64,000 nt of DNA from Dactylorhiza incarnata (Eukaryota > Streptophyta > Magnoliopsida > Asparagales > Orchidaceae). This document shows, one piece after another, positions 1 through 8,662 of the stretch. The DNA lies in the NCBI GenBank assembly GCA_033032865.1, contig JAWHQI010000524.1:806001-870000 (forward strand), given 5' to 3'. The translations under genes and the position numbers were made by a program. The stretch's first letter is position 1. Each line of letters opens with the position of its first letter. The notes beneath the pieces are model-generated. The model was not told the origin of the DNA. It saw only the letters and a program-made list of their open reading frames with translations, and searched no databases.

Positions 1-1137
1 TGGCAATGGACTACCAAGGAGATCAACACTCAAACAATATTAAGCTTGGCTACTAGAGAGAACATCTCTTTATAGTCAATGTCATATTGTTAAGTAAATC
101 CTCGAGCTACAAAACGGGATTTTAAGGACTCAACTGACCCATCTGGATTGTTTTTTAACCGTGAACACCCACTTACATCGAACTTGGGACTGCTCAGGAG
201 GAAGGGACACCAAGTCCTAAATCCCATTGGCCCATAGGGACTTCATTTCGTCATGCATAGTTTCCCTTCATCCCAAATGTTGGAAAGCCTCCTGTACAGA
301 AGGGGTCGGGATAGAAGACAAGAAGCATGCAAACTTGCAAAGTTCAAGAGATAACTGGTGAAAGGAGATATAGTGAGAAAGTAAGTAAGCAGTAGATGAG
401 TGTGTGCACTCTTGGTTGGTTTTGGGTTGATCAGTTGGACCAGGGCCGTCGTCGGTAGGTGCGACTGGTTCGGGATAGGCTGGCGAGAACATCGACGTGT
501 ATATATGCTTAGTGGAGGAGGAGAAGGGGGTGTAGGTATCACAATGGTCAGTGGACCATCGAAAGGTGTGTTGGGATGAGGGGGTGTATGTGGTGTTTAA
601 CCAGGTGGAGAAGAGGAATAGAAGGGTTGATTCTCAAGGAAGGTAACATCGTCAGATGTCATAATTTTTCAATCGGTGGGAGAATAACATATGGAGAAGG
701 GAGGTTTGGACGAAAATAAGATGGAGAAAGGGGACTCAAAGTTCATGATAATCGATAACATGTGATTAATTAAATAACATGCAGTAGTTATCACAAAGTT
801 CCAATAGCTCTTCAAAATCTACATTTGAAACATGAGAGATTTGTCTACCTCCAATAGGTGTAGGTTCTTCTGCTCGGACACAATATTTTGTTCTGGACTT
901 CTGGTGTATAGTGCAGGACATTTGATAAATAATACCCAAGGTATTGTGGGTGCCCTTAAATTTGTGACTAATGTGCTCACGAGCATTATCTGTTCGATTG
1001 AGTTGAATATTAGTAGAAAATTGATTGCGAGTTTTTACGATAAATAAACCAAAGACATGTATTATCTCAAACTTCATGGGTGGAAGTGGGAGTGTGGGTG
1101 ACTGAATGGTGGACGAGGCTAAAGAAGCATTCCTCAT
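1..1137 (-). pseudogene. Degenerate Copia integrase to reverse-transcriptase remnant
   Basis: Read on the minus strand, this piece holds scraps of Ty1/copia pol. At about 766-1060 the integrase core motif RTDNARE is followed by a decayed version of the GIIHQTSC segment. At about 600-680 lies the end of the integrase (a CYSPT-like stretch). At about 1-330 lies the start of the RT with VQEAFQH and KWVFTV motifs. Stops and frameshifts occur throughout, and parts between integrase and RT are missing. The wording is closest to the lineage of the Copia elements at 7677-12967 and 38072-43327. The gag and protease regions are absent, so the integrase lies almost directly after the leader. The left end runs off the window. 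This is a non-functional relic. Confidence 0.7.
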
Positions 1138-1930
1138 CTTAAAAATTTATGGAGAGGATCGACTAAGCCAAAAGATGCATGCAAAAATTAGCGAGCAAGG
1201 TTTTGTGAGTCTTAGCATGCTCAGGCAACAATGTCGGCGAGCTCCTATGCAATAATTTTAGCGAGCTCCTAGCAGTATTCCCCACTTTATAAATACAAGG
1301 AGACACTACTAAGCCAACAGACTCATGCAAGAAGCCTCGTACATTATTTTGCTTGCCTTGGCGAGCTCAAGTAAGAGTACCTGCAAATTCCAAGTAGTAT
1401 CGGGGAGCTCACTAGCAGGTATCGGCAAGCTCCACATAGTTTTCTTGGAGCTCCTAGCAAGAGTATTGGCGAGCTCAAGCAGGTTCTGGAAGGTGATGGC
1501 GAGTTCTAGTCGGCGAGCTTAAGCTGGTTCTTGTGGGCTTCCCAAAGATGACAGTGAGTTCTAGTTTGTAAGCTCAAGCAGGTTCTGGTGAGCTCCAAGT
1601 AGGTTCTAGCGATGAATTCTTGCGAGCAAGAGGTTCCGCAAGCTCCAAACAGCTGTTGACTGAGGGTCGGCGAGCTCCAGTCGGCGAGTACTAGTCGGTG
1701 ACGACAAGTTCTGCTTGGTAGTTCTTGGTCTGCGAGTTCCATAGAGTGGCTTTCAAGTTCCATGGATTGATGAGGGAGCTCTTCTTACGTGGAGTGTGGC
1801 GCAAAATTGGGAGCTCAAGCGACGCGAGGGCGGAGCTCAAGCGACGCGAGAGCGGAGCTCAAGAGACGCGAGAGCGGAGCTCAATCAGTGTGAGCGAGCT
1901 TAGACGAGATGAGCTTTCAGGACTCGAAAT
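1138..1930 (-). repeat. GAGCTC-rich retroelement leader region
   Basis: The stretch between the integrase relic and the primer-binding site has no sustained reading frame. It is full of short imperfect repeats built around GAGCTC, such as GAGCTCAAGCAGGTTCTGG near 1470, 1570 and 1590, and a run of GCGGAGCTCAAGCGACGCGA units at about 1806-1885. Its position next to a primer-binding site suggests the untranslated leader of a minus-strand element. No protein function is proposed. Confidence 0.5.
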
Positions 1931-1940
1931 ACTCTGATAC
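1931..1940 (-). other. Primer-binding site (tRNA-iMet type), minus strand
   Basis: The plus strand reads ACTCTGATAC, the complement of the GTATCAGAG core of plant initiator-Met primer-binding sites. It sits 2 bp left of an LTR edge. It shows that the LTR at 1943-2147 also served, or was placed, as a 5' LTR for sequence to its left. Confidence 0.55.
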
Positions 1941-1942
1941 AA

Positions 1943-2147
1943 TGTGAAACTGTGAACACAAAAATCATAAAATTTATTACTTTTTATATTAAGTAAATAC
2001 AAACACATGTATAAGTCAGACGAAATAATGAGCTTAATTACAATTTCAGGGGCAACACCCTCTATTTATACACAAGGGTTGAAGACCCAAAAACAAGAAA
2101 AAGAATGGCCCTTTTTACAATTATGCTACAAATAATGATTTAATTCA
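1943..2147 (-). repeat. LTR of minus-strand Copia element B
   Basis: This segment of about 205 bp starts TG and ends CA on the plus strand. It is clearly related to 7521-7669: both share the tract AGTCAGAC, the stretch from GGGGCAAC to the TTTATACA box, and the end ATAATGATTTAATTCA. The right-hand copy lacks about 75 bp at the U5 side. A primer-binding site lies on its left and a polypurine tract on its right. It is therefore at once the 3' LTR of the element to the right and the apparent 5' LTR of the material to the left. Confidence 0.7.
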
Positions 2148-2160
2148 ACTCTTCCCCTCA
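2148..2160 (-). other. Polypurine tract of Copia element B
   Basis: The plus strand reads ACTCTTCCCCTCA, so the minus strand has TGAGGGGAAGAGT immediately before the LTR. This is the expected plus-strand primer of an LTR retrotransposon and fixes the minus orientation of the element to the right. Confidence 0.6.
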
Positions 2161-2541
2161 AGATGAGAGTATATGTCGAACATTCTCAGTTTGATAATAT
2201 TGTTTTTGAACAAGTCGCAGCTCAGGCACTTGGTAAAGACGTCTGCAAGTTGATCTTGAGATTAAACAAACAAAGTGCAAACATTGTCTTTTTCAATGTG
2301 ATACTTGATAAAGTATCTATTAATTTCGACATGTTTTGTTCGATCATGTTGAACAGGATTATGTGCAATATTGATAGTAGCTTTGTTATCGTAGTATAAT
2401 CTGATAGGCCTTCAGTCTGTAGTCCCAAATCCCACATTATCGAGTTTAGCCATAGCCCCTCACATATTCCTTGTGACATTGCCCTATACTCTACTTATGC
2501 ACTTGATCTTTCTACAACATTTTGTTTCTTGCTTTGCCAGG
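2161..2541 (-). pseudogene. Copia B RNase H, C-terminal part
   Basis: On the minus strand the piece reads from a QSKKQ motif through a SSA-EYRAM-like RNase H segment and on to the end of pol just before the polypurine tract. It is decayed by frameshifts. Its right edge (codon for W of the LVTW motif, then QSKKQ) is broken by the solo LTR at 2542, and the missing upstream part resumes at 4052. Confidence 0.65.
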
Positions 2542-4051
2542 TGATGAGTCCTGATCATATACACATTTATGGACTCATCCGGGCCATTATTCAGTAAATT
2601 CACCGCACTTTAGCCTTATTATAGTCTATATTTGATATCCCATGCTAGGTGCACATTTAGGCCCACTTTGGTGTGTTTTCGTGTGTATTATCTTTAGTAG
2701 TATTCATATGTTGTTAAGTGCCACTTTCAGTGGCTAGATCTGTGTTTGTGCTGGAATAGGAGGCGTGCAAGTGTTTCCGGTGCAATTCTGCACAGGAACA
2801 CTGCGCACGATCACTTGTTCTAGTGCGCACGACCACCGGTCGTGCGCCACTAATCGTGCGCACTTAACCCTTTTTCACGAGTTCTGTCTGGTGCAGTGCG
2901 CACGACCATCGACTCCAGTGCGCACGACCATCGGTCGTGCGCCACTGCTCGTGCGCATTGACCATTAAATTTCTGAGTTCTGTTTGCTGTAGTGCGCACG
3001 ACCATCAACTCCAGTGCGCACGACCACCGGTCGTGCGCCACTGGTCGTGCGAACATTGTATTTTATAATTTCGTCTCTTGCAGGTTCTGTCCAGGCAGTG
3101 CGCACGATCGCAGAATTCCAGTGCGCACGACCACTGGTCGTGCGCCAATGATCGTGCGCAGTATTCAATCCAGCGCCTATTTAAACGCCTGTTGCGATTT
3201 TAGGGCGGATCGATCATTCCGGGAGCGAGGTTCCTGTTCCGTACGCCGCCGACCACCGCCCTGGAACGCCCCTACTTCATCTTCCACGCAAGGGGAAGCC
3301 TCCTCCATCCATTCCAAGCCTTCCTCCATCGTCCGTGAGTGTTCTCCATCGTCCGCAAGCCTCCAAGCAACCATTTTCGCTTTCCGCCCGGTGAGAAGAA
3401 GAAGAGACCTTGAGTCGAAGACGACGGAGCACGTAGGGAGATTGTGACAGCTCTCTACGCCGGAAGCATTGCCCGTCCGAGTCCGGAGGTAGCCCGACAA
3501 CCTACCATTCCGGCCGTGAACGGCCGCTAGTCTTCACCGCCGGTTATTTCTGTCTTCTTTCCCTTCATTGCACTCTTTGAACCATGTACTAGATGAATAT
3601 TGTAATATTTACTTTGATGAAAATGAATATTTCTTTGTTTTTCTCCATGGTTTGCTCATGATTCATTCCGTTCTCACTCACTCACTCGCACACGCACGCA
3701 AGGTGTTTGCTCCGTGTTAGCAAGAGCTAACGACGGTTGTGAAGAGGTGTTTGCGACCCTCACCCTTTCGCACTTGAGTTCACTTCATCCGCCTCACGAA
3801 GCACGGCATCGCAGCCGTTGCATCCACCTCACTTTGCGAAGCGGTGTTCTCGACCCGCATCTCTGTTGTTGTTGTTAAAATTAGGAAAACCAACCAAAAA
3901 CCCCTCTTTGTGTTTGTGAAACGCTTGTGTAACAATAATCACTGCGCGATTCGTTCACCCATCCTGCATTCCTCAAGAGACCGACATCCGGGGAATTTAT
4001 TCTCCACAATTATTACTTGACAGCGACCGGTGCACTTGCCGACGCGCATCA
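2542..4051 (+). mobile_element. Solo LTR, 1,510 bp, target duplication CCAGG
   Basis: The segment starts TGATGAGTCC and ends GACGCGCATCA, so it has TG...CA ends. It is flanked by CCAGG at 2537-2541 and again at 4052-4056. It contains no pol domain and no internal primer-binding site, which fits a solo LTR left by LTR-LTR recombination. A CTATTTAAAC promoter-like box at about 3176 suggests plus orientation. Length and ends fit a Ty3/gypsy family, but I cannot name it. It lies inside the Copia B RNase H codons. Open frames such as the one at 2992-3447 look incidental. Confidence 0.8.
2800..3165. repeat. Tandem hairpin-forming repeats inside the solo LTR
   Basis: About four units of roughly 95-105 bp each contain a self-complementary core, AGTGCGCACGACCA followed by an inverted GGTCGTGCGCCACT. 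The cores lie at about 2821-2860, 2896-2950, 2992-3050 and 3098-3160. Each could fold into a strong GC-rich stem. They sit upstream of the promoter-like box. Confidence 0.7.
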
Positions 4052-4140
4052 CCAGGTCACTAGATTCCCTCCAATAAAGGAACAATATCCGGTGGTGGAC
4101 TTTTTATCATCTTGACTTCCAGACAAATCAACATCCGTAT
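4052..4140 (-). pseudogene. Copia B RNase H, central part
   Basis: The minus strand encodes an RNase H stretch that reads GSQDDKKSTTGYCSFIGG and runs on into an LVTW motif. It is still in frame. The solo LTR duplication (CCAGG, 4052-4056) forms its left edge, and the TRIM duplication (CGTAT, 4136-4140) its right edge. Confidence 0.75.
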
Positions 4141-4300
4141 TGTTGGAAAGAAGAAATGAGAAAATAGAAGAGTATATATTCATCCTTAAAGGAGGCTATT
4201 TATAGGATTACAACAAGACTCTTAAACCGAACTCACAATGTGGGACTAAACTCCTAAAGACTCCAATAGACTAATATAATAATAATTCATAATTCCAACA
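4141..4300 (-). repeat. TRIM-like element left (3') LTR
   Basis: This 160-bp direct repeat of 5610-5769 is bounded by TG and CA. It is preceded by target duplication CGTAT and followed by the complement of the polypurine tract. Confidence 0.85.
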
Positions 4301-5609
4301 CTCCCCCTCAAGCTGAAGGGGGACCCTTCAGCTTGGACACAATAAATAACGGCAATGGAGGTAGTTGATGCGGGACAAATCATCAGACGAGCCACCGGGG
4401 GAAATACCAAACCGGGCAATCAAGCCGGGGACATAGCCACACACGACGCTGACCCACACACGACGCAGGACCCACACACGACATGGACTCGCTGGAAACC
4501 AGTCAACCAACATCAACTACACACACAACATGCGAAAAAGGAACGAAAAAATGAGGTGCAAATCATCACTCGAGCAACCGGGGATAATCCGCCGGGGATA
4601 ATCTGTCGGGGATACATCCGCACAAGAGCGGTCCCACACGTCACAGTCCCACACGACACGGTCCCACGCGACACAACTCGATGAGACAAGAACACCAACA
4701 TAATCGCTCCCCAACACATGACCAATCGAAAGAAAAATGGGGAGACACATACAACACACGACATAAGCCTAGAGGCCATGTGGAACGAAGGCGAACAGAC
4801 GGGAAAGATCATCCGAGTCGTCTTCATCCCAACACTCCCCCTCACGTGGGACACACGTGCATGCAGGCATAACATGACCATAAGCAAATACAAACAACAA
4901 ATAAAGACATAAAGTGATAAAAAAAAGCACAAAACTTCAGCAACGGCGAGAGATCGGCACATCCCGGAAGGGTAACCAGCGGAAGAAAGTGTTGAAAACA
5001 CTAGGGGCAGTGGCCGGAGCTGGAGCAGCACAGCGTCGTCATCTAAGTAGCATACATCAGCGGTAGCCACAACTGCTGGTAGAATCCCTGGCATAGTTGG
5101 CTGAGACGGGATCGACGATCACAGAGCACAGGTCGATGATAATGGCAGAGACAGGATCTACATCATCGTCGTCGTCGATCATGGCAGAGACGAGATCTAC
5201 ATCGTCGTCGTCGTCGATCTTGGCAGAGACGGGAACGATGAAGGCGAGAAGTAGCGGAACAGAGGTCCGGCGACGGAGCAGGCTACGATTTCGACGGGAG
5301 AAACAGGTATCGACATCGACGTCGATGGAAGCAGAGGAGGAAGACATGCGTCTCACGAAGGAGGAAGACTGGCGACTCATGGAGGAAGACTGGCGACTCA
5401 CGAAGGAGGAAGACTGGCGACTCACGAATCCAGAGCCGCTCCCGTCGATGGAATCAGACGGTGATTCCGTTGACGGGAGCGGAGATGCTCGACGGGAGCG
5501 GGAGCAGACGGATCTGGTACGCACAGACGGCGGAAAAAAATCACGGAATCGAGGGTCCGAGAGGCACACAGGAATATTTTAGGGTTTCAGATCTTTGGCT
5601 CTGATACCA

Positions 5610-5769
5610 TGTTGGAAAGAAGAAATGAGAAAATAGAAGAGTATATATTCATCCTCAAAGGGGGCTATTTATAGGATTACAACAAGACTCTTAAACCGAA
5701 CTAACAATGTGGGACTAAACTCATAAAGACTCCAATAGACTAATATAATAATAACTCATAATTCCAACA
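5610..5769 (-). repeat. TRIM-like element right (5') LTR
   Basis: This 160-bp partner of 4141-4300 lies next to the primer-binding-site complement at 5600-5609. It is followed by the second CGTAT. Confidence 0.85.
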
Positions 5770-5774
5770 CGTAT

Positions 5775-7250
5775 AATCTTCAACAACCAATTGCTTATTT
5801 CGAGAAAATAGAAGTCCACATTCAGGGGAGTTATTCAAATATCGTAGTGCATGCATGGAAACTTCATGATGTCGCAGTCTGGGAGAATGAATATATCTGC
5901 TAAGGATCCCAACACATGTGTGATATTTGTGCTAGTATGTGAGAAATAGATTAGGCTTCCCACTTGTCTTTGGTACCTAGAAGAGTTCACCTTCTCGCCA
6001 TCCTTGTCTTCATCAATCTTACAGTTAACTTTCATGGAAGAATTAACAAGAGCACAACCAAGCATCCATGTTTCTTCTAGAAGATCTAGGACATATTTCC
6101 TCTGAGAAATGAAATTTCCCTTGTCAGAGCGTGCAACTTCTATTCGCAGAAACTACTTCAACTTTCCTTGATCTGTAACTTCAAACACTTTACATAGGCA
6201 CGTCTTAAGCCACATTATTTTTGCAACATCATTTCTCGTGATGATTATGTCGTCGACATAAACAATGAGAATTGTCACTTTCTCTGCCTTTCTTTTTACG
6301 AAGAGGGTATGATCTGAGTGACCCTGTTTGTATCCCAATACGGTCATAACATTATGGAAATTTCCAAACCAAGCTATATTGTATTGCTTGAGACTGTAGA
6401 GAGATTTTTGAAGTTTGACCGAACTTTCCCTCAGATCTTACCTTTATGAAACTAAGTGGAACTTTAATATAGACCTCTTCTTCAAGATCACCATCTAAAA
6501 ATGTGTTCTTGACATCAAATTGTTGCAGCTCCCATCCCAAGCATGCAACACATGATAAAATGACATAGATGGAGTCCATCTTGGCAACAAGTACAAACGT
6601 TTCATGATAGTCCACACCTAGGGTTTGAGTATACCCTTGAGCAACTAGCTTTGCTTTATATCTCTCAACGACTGCCTCTTGATTCTGTTTAACCGAGAAC
6701 ACCCATCGGGAACCAACAAGCTTTTTCCCGGTAGGGAGATGGGTGAGAGTCCATGTCTGGTTCTTCTCCAATGTCAGCATCTCTTCTTCCATTACCTTGC
6801 AGCACACAAGTATCTCTATTGCTTTCTGCCAAGTATTAAGAATGCAAATAGAATCCAAGGAGGAGATGGAGGCTTTATGTGCCTGTGTCAGGTTTTGATA
6901 AGTGATATAATTGGCGAGTGGGTATTTAGCAGAGATCGATTTCCGCCTTAGATGTATAAGATGACAATGAAGCTCGTCATCCGAACCTGAGTCAAAAGAG
7001 CATACTTGCAGTGGTGGAATAACTAGGGGTTTTAACACCGTAGAATTAGGGTTGCGTTTGTGTTAGTCTCGAGGAAGAGAAGGAAGAAGACTCCCGAGAG
7101 GAGGATTCGCGGGAGGAGTAGGTATGTCAGAGGCAGTCGTAGGAGGTGATTGCGAGTCCATAATAGGTGGATTCACGGGAGGAGAGATGTCAGAGGCGGG
7201 CATAGGAGGTAATTGTGAGGCCACAATAGGGAGAGGAAGATGAGGATTGT
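5775..7250 (-). pseudogene. Copia B linker, reverse transcriptase and start of RNase H
   Basis: Read leftward on the minus strand, there is a Pro/Ser-rich linker (about 7075-7250). The RT N-terminus follows (about 6500-6820) with motifs MEEEM, WVFSVKQN, YKAKLVAQGYTQ, DYHETF and QFDVKNTFLDGDLEEEVYI. At about 6153-6347 comes the palm segment with the YVDDI catalytic motif. The connection region is at 5835-6065 (motifs YQRQVGSLIYFS and ADIFI), and RNase H begins before the TRIM-like insertion. Frames change at about 6350 and 6100 and stops interrupt it. FVLVAKMDS replaces the usual F-PVAKM motif. No gag, protease or integrase is present. Confidence 0.75.
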
Positions 7251-7510
7251 CAGCAGTGCCTTTCTCCACCTTACGAGAACTGATACTAGCCCGCGTAAAT
7301 CGCAGAGCCGCGGAGCTCGCAGAGGTCGCACATGCGCACAGCTCGCAACGGGGAGACGAGACTGTGAGCTTGTGAAGGAGGAAGGCGGTCTGAGCGCACG
7401 TAGTAGAAGGGCGCACACACGGACTGAGCGCGCGAAAGAAGAGGATGCACACGCGCAGGAAAATGGCGGTTTGAGCGCATAGATCAGCTATGCCAGGAAG
7501 ACCGCACCTC
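7251..7510 (-). other. Copia B leader remnant
   Basis: This GC-rich stretch lies between the linker and the primer-binding-site complement (CTCTGATACA, about 7509-7519). It contains several GAGCTC, GCGCAC and GCGCG motifs and no convincing protein. The junction with coding linker near 7250 marks a large internal deletion. Confidence 0.45.
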
Positions 7511-7520
7511 TCTGATACAA

Positions 7521-7669
7521 AGTCAGACAAAACAATGAGCTCAATGACAATTTGAGGGGCAACGCTTTCTATTTATACATAATGGGTGAAGACCCAAAAA
7601 TAAGAAAAATAATGGGCCTTTTATAATGGGCATTTTTACAATTATGCTACAAATAATGATTTAATTCAA
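7521..7669 (-). repeat. Copia B 5' LTR, shortened
   Basis: This is the partner of 1943-2147 but lacks about 75 bp next to the primer-binding site. It ends ATGATTTAATTCA like its partner. A few bases further right it is interrupted by the insertion of Copia A at 7677. Confidence 0.65.
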
Positions 7670-7676
7670 TTGTAAA

Positions 7677-7859
7677 TGTTAGAGAATATAGGAAAAACTA
7701 TGTAAAGGCCCATATATTAGGCTCATTTATTCTCCTCTCTTTTAGTCCCACATCTCTTGTATAGGATTTCTTCCTCCTCTCTCTTCCTATATATTTGTAC
7801 TCATACTTGTATTTATCTTTTAAGTGAATATACTACAAGGTTTATACCATTTCTCTACA
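7677..7859 (+). repeat. Copia A 5' LTR
   Basis: It starts TGTTAGAG and ends CTCTACA, and contains a TATATATTTG promoter-like box near 7788. The primer-binding site follows directly. Confidence 0.9.
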
Positions 7860-7872
7860 TGGTATCAAAGCG
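7860..7872 (+). other. Copia A primer-binding site
   Basis: TGGTATCAAAGCG lies directly after the 5' LTR and is complementary to the 3' end of initiator tRNA-Met, as in most plant Copia elements. Confidence 0.85.
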
Positions 7873-8662
7873 AACGGTCCAAAATTTGTGGTCTCCATTT
7901 TTCTGACCGCCCCCCCCCCCCCCCCCCCCCCCCCCCCCCTGCTGTAATCTCACGGTCTCCTTTTCTGAGACCGCTCCCCCTGCTGCGAACTCCGCTGCTT
8001 CCAGCATTGCCCCCCCCCAAGCTTCCCTCCCCTCTTCTTGGCTTTTATAGCCTGCATCCTTTGGCGCGTGGGACCCTTCTCTTCCCCCTTCCCGATTCTC
8101 TGCTCTGCCCGCCGCAGCTCGAGCGGTCTCCTCTGCTCCGCAAAGCCTCGAACGATCTCAAGCCGTGCGATCTCCGCTCCTGCTCGCTGCGACTGTCCCT
8201 AGCGCGGTCTCTTCTGCTGCCGTGCGGTCTCCTCTTCTGCTAGCTCGTCGTTCGCCAGCCAGCGGTCTCGTGCGACCTGCCAGCCAGCGATCTCGTGCGA
8301 CCTGCCAGCCAGCGATCTCCCCGAGCTTCCGTGCCAACCGCCAGCCAGCGTTCTCTGTTAGCTCGCCGTTCTCCTAACTGAGACCGCTCTTACTCGCGCG
8401 ACCTCCCCAGGCCTTCTGCGACCTGCCGAGACCGCTCTTGCCGCTACTCGCTCGCCCCTACTCTGCTCTGGCCGCTGCTCTGATCACTGCCCGCCAGCCC
8501 CTCCAGACCGCTGCCCTGCCCCTCCAGACCGTTGCCCTGCCCCTCCAGACCGCTGCCCTGCCCCATGCCGCAACCGGTGTCACTGACATTGCCGCTGCGG
8601 GCTCTTCTCTTGCCACGGCTCCTTGTCTCTAGCCGGCTTCTCTTCCATTGGTCTCCCTTCCA
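7873..8662 (+). other. Copia A leader, GC-rich, with a 30-base C run
   Basis: The 790-bp leader starts with about 40 bases and then an uninterrupted run of 30 C (7910-7939). It is rich in AGACCGC, GCGGTCTC and GCGATCTC motifs. A CCAGACCGCTGCCCTGCCCCT unit is repeated about three times at 8493-8560. The frames across it (for example 7824-8243) are low-complexity and probably not translated. Confidence 0.6.

Larger units (their letters stand above)
4141..5769 (-). mobile_element. Small non-autonomous LTR retrotransposon (TRIM-like), 1,629 bp
   Basis: Two 160-bp LTRs (4141-4300 and 5610-5769) differ at five positions and have TGTTGG...CCAACA ends. On the minus strand a primer-binding site (complement at 5600-5609, TCTGATACCA) follows the right LTR, and a polypurine tract (complement CTCCCCCTCAAG, 4301-4312) precedes the left one. 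The target duplication CGTAT occurs at 4136-4140 and 5770-5774. The 1.3-kb interior has no gag or pol motif. It holds Asp/Ser-rich trinucleotide-repeat frames (5097-5582) and CACACGAC repeats (4437-4480, 4630-4680). The structure is complete, but the element depends on an autonomous Copia for proteins. Confidence 0.85.
1943..7669 (-). mobile_element. Copia element B, minus strand, interrupted by two nested insertions
   Basis: Reading leftward, the element runs through a damaged 5' LTR (7521-7669), leader, Pro-rich linker and RT (about 6352-7250), late RT (5835-6347), RNase H in three pieces (5775-5834, 4052-4140, 2161-2541), polypurine tract and 3' LTR (1943-2147). The RNase H gaps are exactly filled by a TRIM-like element and by a solo LTR, each with a 5-bp target duplication, which shows the pieces were once continuous. 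The gag, protease and integrase coding regions are deleted between leader and linker. This RT belongs to a different Copia lineage from elements A and D. The element is dead. Confidence 0.75.

Noticed and set aside
2800..3165. CRISPR-like array of spaced repeats
   Set aside because: Spacing of about 100 bp, repeats within an LTR, no cas genes and a plant nuclear context all argue against it.
2992..3447. 151-codon frame in the solo LTR
   Set aside because: It is rich in Arg/Ser from the hairpin repeats and ends in LTR sequence, with no family resemblance.
5097..5582. 161-codon Ser/Asp/Glu-rich frame inside the TRIM-like element
   Set aside because: It is made of trinucleotide repeats, runs antisense to the element, and an overlapping frame of equal quality exists on the other strand.
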